A DNA stretch of 64,000 nt from Eleginops maclovinus (Eukaryota; Chordata; Actinopteri; Perciformes; Eleginopidae): NCBI RefSeq assembly GCF_036324505.1, contig NC_086350.1:11549032-11613031 (forward strand), read 5' to 3'. Shown piece by piece: positions 1 to 10,904 of the stretch; position 1 is the stretch's first letter, and every line of letters begins with the position of its first letter. The translations under genes and the position numbers were made by a program. The notes beneath the pieces were generated by a model. It searched no databases and was not told the origin of the DNA. It saw only the letters and a program-made list of their open reading frames with translations.

Positions 1-875
1 GGCTCTTCTTCCGCAAAGATGGATTGAGCGTGTGTTGTTTGGATTTGGCTGGAGAGTGCTGGTTCTTGAAGTCTTTCTTCTTGCCATGGAGCTTCTCTGA
101 GCCACTTGGTAGGAGTTGATGGAGCCCTTCATCAGCGAGGTCTGCTAGGTCACCAACAAGCAGCTGCTGAACGATTCGCTTCCTCGTGAGGGGAGATGTG
201 ACTGTAAAAGTACCTTGCAGTCCTCTGCCTGCATCGACACACAGCCAATCACAGCTTGTTAACCATCCCAGCCTGTTTGATATTTCTTGGAAACGACTTT
301 GGGCCTTCACACCCAGCATGCAACAGCACGGCCTGTAGTGTTAAACCTTAAAGCACAAGCCATCGCCGCCGATGAAAGATAAAAGCAGAGGAATCCACAC
401 TGCCATGTCAAAACATGTGCTACTGGGAAAGCATAGCTCTGAGGGGAAGCTTTGGAAATGCGGAAAGCATGCACATTCATACCACACTGCAGCATATGGA
501 GCTAAATACCATACAGTGTGGTACACCAGTCAACCACATAAAAGGTAACGCTTTAAAGACCAATTTAGGGGCTGCACACTTCTCAGCATGTCAAAGGGAA
601 CGGTTAATTTGTTGTGTCTTAAAAGATGGCCTACTTTCCAAGAAGCTCATCAAAATCAATCAAGCTTTAAGTTGTTTAAGACAGACATCCACGTGAAAGC
701 TCAACAACAAGCAGGTGTTAGCGAACAAGTGAGACAGCCCTGAAAAGTGCCCATACATCATTTAAACCTGTCCTTTTTGCAACTTTTAAAGCAGTGCAGA
801 GGCATTATGTGTCATTTATGTGACCTTTGCATTTATGCTAAAACAAGTAAGCAAGCCCATGAAGACAATACTTAC
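1..875. other. ca12 intron 8 and window edge, no exon recognised
   Basis: This stretch lies 3' of the last ca12 exon found (876-1002, minus strand), whose donor reads GTAAG into this region. The remaining ca12 exons, expected to encode the membrane segment and cytoplasmic tail, were not recognised here and probably lie beyond the left edge. Short open frames on both strands have no family resemblance. Confidence 0.6.
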
Positions 876-3800
876 CCTCTTTAAAAGATACCAGCACCAC
901 CCGGCTGTCGGCAAGCTGTGGTCTCCTGAAGTTTCCATTCAGAGGCACGGGGGATGATTCCTGGGCATGGGAGGAGTAGAGGGCTGTTGCCATGTCTAAA
1001 AACTAAAGACACCACAAAACAAAAGCATTTTAAGCACAGAGATTTTCCACACCAATTAAAGTTTAATGTAAAGGGGCAGACTGTATTAAAATGTCTGTAA
1101 AGATGATTTAGGAGCACCTGTTTTCGAGAAATTGTGACATGATTCCTGAAAACTGTCCACAGGACACTGGGATAGCACGGAGGAGTAGTCAGGGACCCGT
1201 CGTAGCGGAAATACTCATCCAAACGTGCCGGCAGCATTGCTCTGATGTTGAAACCCGGCACCTGCACTCGCTGATCTGCCAGGACAAGTTTGTGTAACTG
1301 ATTAATAACTAGTCACGTCAGAATGAGAGTTTATAGATTCTGAACCCCAAAACACAGAAAAAAAGACTTTGTTTCACAAAGGTAGCTGATATTGTTCACT
1401 ACTCAAAACTTATATTCAGTGTGGCAAAACTACAAGCGATAATAATGACGTATGACTCACCCCTGTATTTAATACCGTTTATGAACCTCAGAAACTGTTC
1501 AAAGGTCGGACTGAACTCTCCAACCTGCATGACAAACAAAGTTAGATGGTTTCTGTTCCATTCAAATCAACAACTCACCGCCCCCGATCCCACAACGTCT
1601 CACCTCGATCAGGACACCCAGCACAGCCAGGCCGTCAGATTTGTCTACAGCCATGGACATATTGGGATACTTGTCTGAATTGAAGTGAACTACATGCATC
1701 TGTGAAAGACAAGGGGAAATATGTAAAGACCCTGTGGAAGAATTCAGAAAAAAAAAAAATCATAAAGTTACAAGAGTCAAAACCTTGAGTTTGTTGTGCT
1801 TTTATTAATTCATGGTTGAGATCTAATAACAAATTGATATTATATTATAAGATAAAATGTTCTTGTGCATCTGTTCCGATTTTTTACTAAAGCACATTTT
1901 CTTTGTGTAATTGCCATGCAGTAGTTTCATGAAGCCTGAAGGAACGACTAGCGGTTAATTGTTGTCACTATTATAATACATGCACAGTAGATGTTAATTG
2001 GATTGGAAATAGCAGGTGGTGTTCAGGGGATGTAACAAGGTGGGAAGTGTAAGACAAGTGATAATGCTGGAGATGTATTACAGGCATACATAAATGCCAG
2101 ACTGTCAGTTTGTTTGGTCGATTCTGTTTAGTTCAACAGAAAGGCATGTTAGTCATTCTGGCCAAATATGACGCAACTGTATCTACAGATGTCCTTCTCG
2201 TATGGGAATTAAGGGTAGACATTTGAACTATTTCTGGGACATTTCCTATCAGTCCTCCCTCCATAACAACATGCCATCAAGGAACTGTGGTTCTGGAGTA
2301 TGGAGCGACTTGAATAGATGCATGTCCTTGACGAGTCCACTCAGAGCTTCAGGACAACCGCAGCACTTTACATGTGGCTATGCTGCAGCTGAGGCATGGA
2401 CACATAAAAGGAACCCAGGTTGCAACCATTTCAGCTCCTGTCCACTATAATTCAAATGAAACCAATTCATATAAAAGTCTCCTTTTTTGGTTCATATTGT
2501 AAAAAGACTTTTAAACTTCACTCTCTGCTTTACTTCAAGTACCAAAGTATATAGAGCAAACTGGTGTGTGAGAAGTGCTTACAGGGCTTGACACATTAAA
2601 TAGCACAGACAACCACTCATTTCCAGAGGTGGTTGAAAGCCAAAGCACATAATAGTCTGCTACACTAATGCCTTTAAACCCTGCAGAAATAAGACAAACT
2701 GTCAGACTGTACATACTGAGGCTGAGTGGAATTATGTCTTTGCTTTAAGTGTGTGCGACCCAGTCAGAAGATGCGCTTATTTGATAGGTATGATTTATTT
2801 TGAAAAAAAACAAAAACCTATGACCTTAAATTGCCTCCTCTTTATAACCTAAGGACTCAAAACATGTTTACTGTTAAAAAACGTCTCACTCTCAAACTTC
2901 CCCCTATCAGATTGCTTTCCTTTTATTTTGTATCTATTTGTTTTCCTTAACTCACTAACTATGCTTCACATTGCTACAACTCTTAATCCACATGTTGACG
3001 TTATATTTCCCACCAAAGAGAAAAAGTAACTATTAATTTGTACTCTTTGTGCTTTTGTGTGTGCACTTATAAATAAATATATAGAGACTATATAATTAAA
3101 GTTGTCTGTGTTTCTACAATTGTCCATTGTTAAAGGCTGTTCTGTTTAAAAAAACAACTAAAATGTAGATTATAAAAAACACTTATAGGTCACTTTAATT
3201 AGAAAGTGTTTTGTACATGTATCCAATTAGAACTTTAAAGTCAATCAAACAATAAAGTGGAAGATGCACAGTAAGCCTTTTCTAACTTTTGTCTGACTCA
3301 ATGCCTGCCACAGTGTCAAGAAACTGGAACAGTGATATGCAGATGCAGAGCTTTTAGCCTGAGCAGCGTCTGGAAGCCTTGAGGGAATCAGTCTCTTTAA
3401 ATCCTCTGCCAATCAAGTCATAACGTATTAGGTCATTTGTCAGAGACTGTCAACTGACGCTGCAGATGTGAAATACCTTATCGCTGATAACAAACCACAC
3501 ATTGACTCCTTTTTTATAAAGTAAAGAAGCAACACTACAGCATAGCCTACACCATTACAAGAAAAACAGTTCTGCATATAAATGTCGTTAAAAGTCAAGT
3601 ATTATAAGCAGAAAGTACTTCTAAAGTTCAAAGTAGAACAATTCAGAGTGTTGTATGCATCATACTATACTGAAATTATTTGTACTTTTAGTATAGGGTG
3701 GTGTATTAAATGGATCATATTATATAAGTGTAACACTTAAAATCTTAATCTGTAAAGTGAATATAATGTATGAAAAGTGTAGTAAAGAAAAAGTATGTTG

Positions 3801-6800
3801 TTGCAAAAAAACACATTAGTACACAATATCATATTTGTACTAATATATAAAGGTACTTTCAAATAGCATCTTCTCTATCAATAGTGGGTTGTGGTAAGAC
3901 TAGCCGTGTGTGTGGTTTACCTCTGCTGCATACTGCTTACTGTTCACCGTGTGCTCAGAGCCTGCAGGTCTGCTGGACGAGCCCCAGTGGAAATGGAGTT
4001 GAGCTGCAGTGTAGCGATGAGGCAGGCTGGAGATGTGCATCTTGGAGGGCAGCGATATTTGTACTGTGGATCAGGAGACATGCAAACCCACAATACATAA
4101 CAGAGCAGGGTAGGGGTTACTTCAATTAACATCAGGGAATCAAAGAACATCAACTTAAACCAGGGGTATCAAACTAATTTTAGTTCAGGGGATACATACA
4201 GTCATCTCTTATCTCAAGTGGGCAAAAACAATAAGACAAGTAAGTGATTTTTTAACAACTGTATGCCTCAGTGTATCAATTACACATGTGCATTACAACC
4301 TACAGATCACAGTGTATCTACAAAGTCACAGGTACCTGAAACTGAACAAAATAGTATTTTACTTTATTATAAATATTTTAAATTCATTTCCACATCTGTG
4401 TGGTAAATCTGTCAAACTTGAATTGACACACCACCATACTGTACAAACTAAAGTGAGGACTATTAGGGAAGAAGGTTAAAGTAATACCCCTGCTTTTCTA
4501 ATGTATGAAATGTTTACATACATAATATATAAAAAGTTGTACAAATTGCAGTTAATGTCTTCTCTGTAATCTTTACACTTTGCAAAGTCATCCCGCGGGC
4601 TGGATTGGATCCTCAGGCGGGTGGGCCTTATGTCTGACACTCCTGACTGAAACTTAATCTAAAGTGAGAAAGTCAGCATGGCCTGCTCTTGGCTTCTGCA
4701 AGGGTAAGCTACGTGACTTCAAGTTGAATGACGCAGGGCGCTTTCCACATGTTCGTCAGTGTGTGACAAATGCTTACAAGAGAAAAACCTATGTCAGCTT
4801 ATCCCACACACACACGTCTGGCTGATGATGCCACTTAGCCCTTAGAATTGAGGCCCGTCAGTCATGCACATATAAGCATTTGTCTGGTGGTCTTTGCAGA
4901 TAATAGTTACTTTGGGTAGACATTACATGTATGTTTTGGTGTTGAGTTTTCCACTGACATTTTTCATTTCAGCTTCTGCATCCTGCTTAAAGTAAGAACC
5001 TAATGACACCAGTTCTTCAGCACACTGTTTAGAGCCATAGTTCAAACAACCTCACTGAAACTGTTTTTATCTTCAAAGGAAACTAAATCATATAACATTT
5101 AAGTATAATTTGATGGAATCATCATATTCATCTGCCAGTCAAGTCATATAAATATTTTATTCTCTGGCACAAGGGGCATGGTTTTCTATTTTCTAATTGC
5201 TATATTTAGCGTATAAATGTCAGACTGTGTTCTGTATGGATATCGATCATCAAACCAAAGTTGTTCTTTTCTTTTGTTAAAATGCCCAGGAGAGTCAGAA
5301 GAGATGACTAATCACAGCTCATATTTTCCCAGTCAAAACATGGGGCTCTTTCTTTGGCTGAAAGGGCACCTCAGATAATAAGAGAGAGATTATGGTAAAT
5401 TGCAGTGGCAAATGCAGAGAGAAGATCCTCCTGTCATTTACTTAAGGTTGACCCAGAAATAACTGTATGTCTCGAGGGCGAAAAGTACCTCCTCCACTTT
5501 TATCTAGGACCATTTGCAATGAATACAATAACTGGTGCGAACCTTGGCATGCACTTAAGCTTAAACACTTGCTTGGTTAATAAAAGTTTTGTTATCTGTA
5601 ATTAAATTAGTTTAAAATAAACATTTACTTTAATATATGTAATTTGTTGATAACACTAATGAATTATACTCACCAGAATGCCCATTATTTCCAAGTGTCA
5701 GCTGCTCATTTGGCAACAGGTTGTAGTTTTGGATCTCGATTGGACGTAAAGTTGGGTCGAACCTTAGCAGCTCTGACTTGATGTCTATGGGAGACTGGAA
5801 CGCTCCCCCACAATATGGATAATGTTTGGACCAGTGGTGCTCTCCTTCTGGCCCTGCAACAGCATCAATGTAAATGATAACCAATCAAACATTATCATCT
5901 GCCCCTTAATCAAACTCAAATGTCACATCAAAAGCTTGAGAACACAGTGGAAATATACTGAATGTCTTTTCAAAAATTGAACATAGGTGGGAGAAGTACT
6001 CAGATCTTGTACTTGAGTAAAAGGTAGAGTGTAGGAATACTCTGTTACAAGTAAAAGTCCTGAGTCCAAAAGATTAATCAAGTAAAAGTACAAAAGTATT
6101 AGCATCAGAAAATAATTATTGTACCAAAAGTAGAAGTACCAACTGGTCCATTTCAGAATAATATATATATTATATTTTCATTATAATTGTTGATGGATTA
6201 ATGTGGCAAAGGTGCAGCTAGTTTTAATTATTTTGTCTACTGCAGGGTAGCTTATGAATGTTACTCCTAATCGAAAACTGTAATATATAACTATATCTAC
6301 AAAATGAATGCATTCGAGTAAAAGTACACAATTTACCCCTAAATTGTAGAAGTGCAAGTATCTCAAAATGTTACTTGAGTAAATGTACTTAGTTACTTCC
6401 CACCACGGAAATTAAACTAAGACAATTTAAGATATTTGAAGTGTTTCCCAATGTGACGTTGAATATGCGGATGATACAAAAATGGGCCGGGTATTGTTAT
6501 TACCCTTCTGAAATCTTGATCTGTAATCAAGGTCAAGTGTTGTTATTATCTATGCACAAGGCAGCAAGGGACAGGCCGGTGGCTTCTCTTTTGGTCCTTT
6601 CTAAAGTAGCTGTAGTGAGAAGCAGACAGTTTTTGCAGGGAAAGCCAGTGAGAACACTGTCTCTCTCCAAATGAGAGGTTTCTATAAAGCACAGGACACT
6701 GAAAATGGCCACTTTGGTCGAAAAAGTCATGCAGTTTACAAAGTGACCTCAGCGGCATGAGGGTGTCTCCCAATGCTGTGACTGCTTGGCCATAGCCTTG

Positions 6801-9253
6801 GAGATTTAAAAGTAATTGAGAAAGACAAAAATAAAATAGGGAAGCTCTTGGTTTCTGATATTTGAATTCACTGTATTCACTGTAGTGTATGGATTCATGC
6901 TGAGTGTTTCAAACATGCTCAGTGAGGCTAATGGTTTGTGTACTGAACCCAATCAATTCTGAAATAACATAATTGTACGTGAAAAGCAAATGACCACAAA
7001 GACCCCAAATGTCCCAGATGTCACCACTTCTGCATATTTGCCACTTTTGACTATGTACCCAGACTTCAATTAAATATCTACCATTCACCAAATGCCAGCT
7101 GACCATGGTTAAATATGAATGACGCAGCATGAGGCCGGCCCCGACCCCACTGTCTTTCATGCAAATGTGGATTCATTTTACAAGACATGTCAAAAGAAAT
7201 CAAGTGAACTTGTGAAATCACTGAACACTTGTTTGAAGCAAAGTTCAATCCAGGCAAAGCCTCGCTAAGCTAAGGAAGAAGGTTAGTCTCATGGCTACAA
7301 TTAGTCAGTGTCCACTTCATTAGCGGTTTTAATGAGACACAATCTGCCCCTTAATAATGGCCCTCAGGATGCTTTGTCGGCCCCTTTGCAGTCCTTGCTA
7401 GAGTGATTGTGGGTGTTTACAAAATAAACGTGGGTCTTTTCCTATGAGAAAATAGTGTTAAATATAACAATTTATCATTGTATCAACCAAACATCAATGG
7501 TGCGGGTAATACAAAAATAGTGGAGAAGGCAGAGCTAGTCATCACTAGCATCATTTATTTTACTCTAATGTTAATGTGCACTGTGTTGTACTCTGCCTGC
7601 AGGTGTAGTGTTGAGGTGGAGAAAGATCCTATGAGTCAGCTGTGCCCCCATCGACAGAAAGTGCTACCAGCCCTCAAGACCATACTGACTACTATGACAA
7701 GGCCTGTTGGTGGTTTGACCTGTAACTGAGGATGAATCCACCACGCTGAACCTCAAAAAGTGCCAGAGATAATTATTTTTATATTACATCCTTTCTTAGC
7801 AGACATCACAGGCCTCTCCCCGATGTTGACTCAGATGTTATTATTAAAATAACAAAGGTGTCTATTACGGCAAAGTTAAGATACTCCCTTTAATTGACAC
7901 ACAAATTAAATATTTTCCTAATCTAATTTTCCATTATTGGTTTAAGTTTTTTTTTTTTCATTTTCCAAAATGTCTACAGGTAGGAAACCACCAGTGTGAA
8001 TAGAATCCACAAAGGGCCATGTTATTCCATTAATGACAAGCCAGTGCTGTAATCAGCCTTTCTTAGAGGTCCGAATTAAACACGTCACATTTCCTCTAAC
8101 TGTAATTGTTTGACCACACATTAATATGCAGGGAAGCAGTTCTTTTCTTACCAAGCCCTGATTTGCATGTGAAAGGATTTGCACACAATAAAATAACAAG
8201 GACATGAGGTTTGAAAAATGATTCATGTAGTCAACAGTCTGTTTTATATTTGACCAAAGCATATGTTAGGAAAAAGTAAACGTAACTTCTTCGCCTCGCT
8301 ACTTATTGGTTTTAACGTTAAGTCCCTGAATGCAACAGACTTTCGGGAAGCAGTAACACAATGACAAGAGGTCAAGCTCTGAGCGCAGTTTATGTAAGAG
8401 TTTGCCCATAGACCTTAAGGCGTGATGCAAAAGCAGTCAACCACTTATGAAATGTTGTAATTATAGAGACTGTAATGAACTCTAGAGTTACACGGGCTGA
8501 CATAGAGAGAGAGAGAGATGTCAGAACTGGTTGTCTTTGTAGGTCAAACAAGGGTCACAGAGCGTTTTTTTCCCCATGCATTGGATACTGTTTACAGTTA
8601 CATTGTTTGTGGCATTTTTAGCTCAAAGCACTGCTCTGGGTGTTTTACAACAGTAACATCTTCTCTGAGATATTTCCTTGAGATTTGTCTCAAATGTAAT
8701 TCAAATTCACATTGGTAATGCTCCTTTAAGGTTAGAATACCACCATGCTGATAAAGACATTCAAGTGCAAATGGTCAGCAGTTGAGAACTGGATGCAAAT
8801 GCCCTTTTAATATCTTCTATTAACAAATGATGAGGAAAATATTAATCAGACTTACCATTGTACGTCCATTTTGCACCTGAAACAAAGAAAGACAATTGTC
8901 TCACTGTACATTGAAATACATTGGAATAACTTCCCACCAGTTAAAGGAGGCAGCATGAGTCATAAAGTCATTATATAAACAACAACAATTACTAAACCAT
9001 ACATTTAGAAGAAACATCCAAAGTAAAGTTGTGTCACCCATATTCAATGTGCAGAGGTGCAGGTGGATAGTGACACCTGCAAGAAAGCATCTTTTCTGCT
9101 CTGCCAAATTGCCCAAATAAGTTTAATCTGCAAAGTTCTTTTAAAGTATTTGCATCATGTACTTTTTGCACGTCTTTTAAAGATCTTACCATGCAGCACC
9201 GCGAGGAATGTCAGCTGTAGTAAAACAATAGGTGTGAAGCTCACAGAGTGCAT
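876..9253 (-). CDS. ca12: Alpha-carbonic anhydrase, CA12-like, 5' eight coding exons (partial)
   Basis: The enzyme hydrates CO2 outside the cell. Coding exons, minus strand: 9190-9253, 8856-8876, 5674-5853, 3921-4063, 1604-1699, 1461-1524, 1118-1275 and 876-1002; all have GT-AG introns and phases that join without a stop, giving 284 residues before the edge. Residues 1-22 form a hydrophobic signal peptide and the very small second exon carries the KWTY motif. Zinc ligands are H112 and H114 (LHFHWG) and H138 (EMHVVH). The proton-shuttle histidine is H87 (NNGHS) and the gate threonine is T219 (SLTTPPC). C43 and C223 match the conserved disulfide of extracellular CAs, so an active enzyme is expected. 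CA12 is preferred over CA14 because usp3 and fbxl22 are neighbours, as on human 15q22; the sequence shares features with both. The membrane segment is not seen. Introns 2-4 hold hAT remnants. Confidence 0.88.
3590..3890. mobile_element. Decayed hAT-type non-autonomous element (internal part)
   Basis: AT-rich DNA with repeated AAAGTA / AGTAAAG words and the phrase AAAATCTTAATCTGTAAAGT, which I recognise from the interior of common teleost hAT elements related to the copies at 5982 and 35640. Clear ends were not found, so limits are approximate. It ends about 30 bp from the ca12 exon 4 splice donor. Confidence 0.45.
4161..4645. mobile_element. hAT non-autonomous element (485 bp) with 8-bp target duplication
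   Basis: Left end CAGGGGTATCAAACT and right end GTCTGACACTCCTG form imperfect inverted ends. The flanks are ACTTAAAC (4153-4160) and ACTGAAAC (4646-4653), an 8-bp target duplication with one change, the length typical of hAT. The GGGCTGGATTGGATCC stretch near the right end is typical of these fish elements. It lies in ca12 intron 3 and has no coding capacity. Confidence 0.8.
5982..6408. mobile_element. hAT non-autonomous element (427 bp), AGTAAAAGTAC-rich
   Basis: Starts CATAGGTGGGAGAAGTACTC and ends AGTTACTTCCCACCACGG, an inverted pair. Flanks AAATTGAA (5974-5981) and AAATTAAA (6409-6416) match at 7 of 8 positions and fit a hAT target duplication. The interior repeats GAGTAAAAGTAC-type words in both directions. 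It lies in ca12 intron 2 and is the same family as 35640-36073. Confidence 0.75.
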
Positions 9254-9348
9254 CTTGATCGCCGGAGCCCTCCCTCGTGCGGCAGTCTGACGTTAACACG
9301 GTGCAGAGCAGCAGCTGGGAGCACCGGAGTGCGAGCCTTCAAACCGGC

Positions 9349-9355
9349 TTTTATA
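9349..9355 (-). promoter_or_regulatory. ca12 TATA box
   Basis: TATAAAA on the minus strand, followed by a GC-rich leader and then the ca12 start codon about 95 bp downstream (9253). This predicts transcription starting near 9320 with a 5' leader of roughly 65-70 bases. Upstream elements are a perfect CRE at 9390-9397 and CGTG motifs at 9525-9556. Confidence 0.75.
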
Positions 9356-9389
9356 CCCATCACGTTGTCAGCTCCATTGTAGCCCGCGC

Positions 9390-9397
9390 TGACGTCA
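9390..9397. promoter_or_regulatory. CRE (TGACGTCA) in ca12 promoter
   Basis: A perfect 8-bp CREB/ATF palindrome 35 bp upstream of the ca12 TATA box. The position is typical of functional CREs; activity is inferred. Confidence 0.55.
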
Positions 9398-9524
9398 GAG
9401 CAACAACAAAACCAGCCTCCAGATCCACCGACGGTGACAGCGCGAGGACTGCACCGCAGCCAAGAGAAGTCACTCATGTTGGGCGCAAGCTGCAGGCGGG
9501 CGAAGATGTGGGAAATGCTGAGTG

Positions 9525-9556
9525 GCGTGCACGTGCCACTTGTTAGGCTACGTGCG
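9525..9556. promoter_or_regulatory. Cluster of hypoxia-response-type CGTG motifs upstream of ca12
   Basis: GCGTG (9525), the palindrome CACGTG (9530-9535) and TACGTGCG (9549-9556) lie within 32 bp, about 170-200 bp upstream of the TATA box. CA9 and CA12 are known HIF-responsive genes in mammals. HIF use here is inferred; the CACGTG could equally be a bHLH E-box. Confidence 0.4.
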
Positions 9557-10904
9557 ACCCCTTCGGATTTTGTGACGCTATGGGTCAAAAAGGGTAAAGT
9601 GTGAGGGCTCTACAAGACACACCTGCACACACTGTAAACAACTCTTTAAAATATCTGCCACCCTAACATAATACTAATTTCAATCAACATTTTCTGATCA
9701 AAGCTATCAAAATACAATATGACTTTTGTTATATTTCTTAATGTTTTTAATGGGTTTTAACTTAAAAAGTAAAAAGTCTGAGTTGTTAAATTACCCCACT
9801 GCACCAGCAACAATTGAAATGATAGAGCTGAAATAACTAATAAAAAAATGACTCATATATACCACAAAAGTACTAACATATCACAACTAACCTAGTGTCA
9901 TTATGCATTTCTTTGAACTGAGTCTTTCTTTGCATTTCTTTACTCAAAAATGTGTTGCTGTTTGTTTCTTCACTAATTGGATGAATGATGCATGTGCAAA
10001 ATTACTTCCCACATCAGCTAAGGGGTGTGTGAAGGCGTGAGGAGTGTCTCACCTTTAATCTAAATTTAAGATATAAACTATATGTTAGTTTGGAAGATGA
10101 TAGAGGTCTAAAATGCAACTTACACAAGTGTGTTTTGGGGGGAATAAATCTTGGATTTGGGATTTTTCAATTAAGGGAGAAGGAAAACATGTAATGTTTA
10201 ACAAGGAAAAACCATGTCAGGCAAAATCTATAAACGTATTAGTTGGAGTACAAGACACAATTATCTTTTTTTTTTTAAACCTTGGCTCATGATAAGGATT
10301 ATCATTTATTACAGATGAAAGCCTTACGTTGTGAGAAATGAAAGCTGATGTGAATACATAACTATGATACCAAAATAAGAAGATAAACTTTCTTCTCTCT
10401 GGGGTTACTCTGCAACATGGACAACAGGATTGAACTTACTCAAAACTATGTTTGTAGTCATTTTTATTTCTTTAGTTTTGTTGACAACTGTCTTATTGAC
10501 CTGCATAACAAATAAAAAAACTGCAATTTCACTGAAATATCCTCACATATGCTTAATTGTGTGTGTTGCTGTTCTGGAGCAGGTATCGTGTTTAACTAGA
10601 GCCGAACTGTTCCCTAAATGAGGTGTGAGGTCTTTCAAACAACACCCATCCAAACACTATTGCTTTATTGATCTTGTACTCGGTTTACACTCTGATATAA
10701 AAAAAACCATCACTTATGTTCTCTATAGTAAAGGCAATAAAAGAAAAAAAGAAGAAGCCTATCCCTGCAGTTAACTTTTGTTTCGATTGCAGCTGTCACC
10801 ATTAGGGAAATGTTGGTCCAAAGGTCAGTAATGACAACCCACTCCCACTGTAGTTTACAACCCTGCCTCACTCCAGAAGAGACAGCTCGAAGACAAGCAG
10901 CAAG
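9557..10904. other. Intergenic DNA between divergent ca12 and Kunitz gene
   Basis: AT-rich DNA separating the ca12 promoter (minus) from the Kunitz gene (plus). No exon was recognised. A TATAAA at about 10696 lies some 200 bp upstream of the Kunitz start codon and may or may not be its TATA box. Confidence 0.5.

Noticed and set aside
9241..9588. 115-codon minus-strand open frame over the ca12 start
   Set aside because: It is in another frame from the ca12 signal peptide and spans the TATA box and CRE, so it is promoter DNA.
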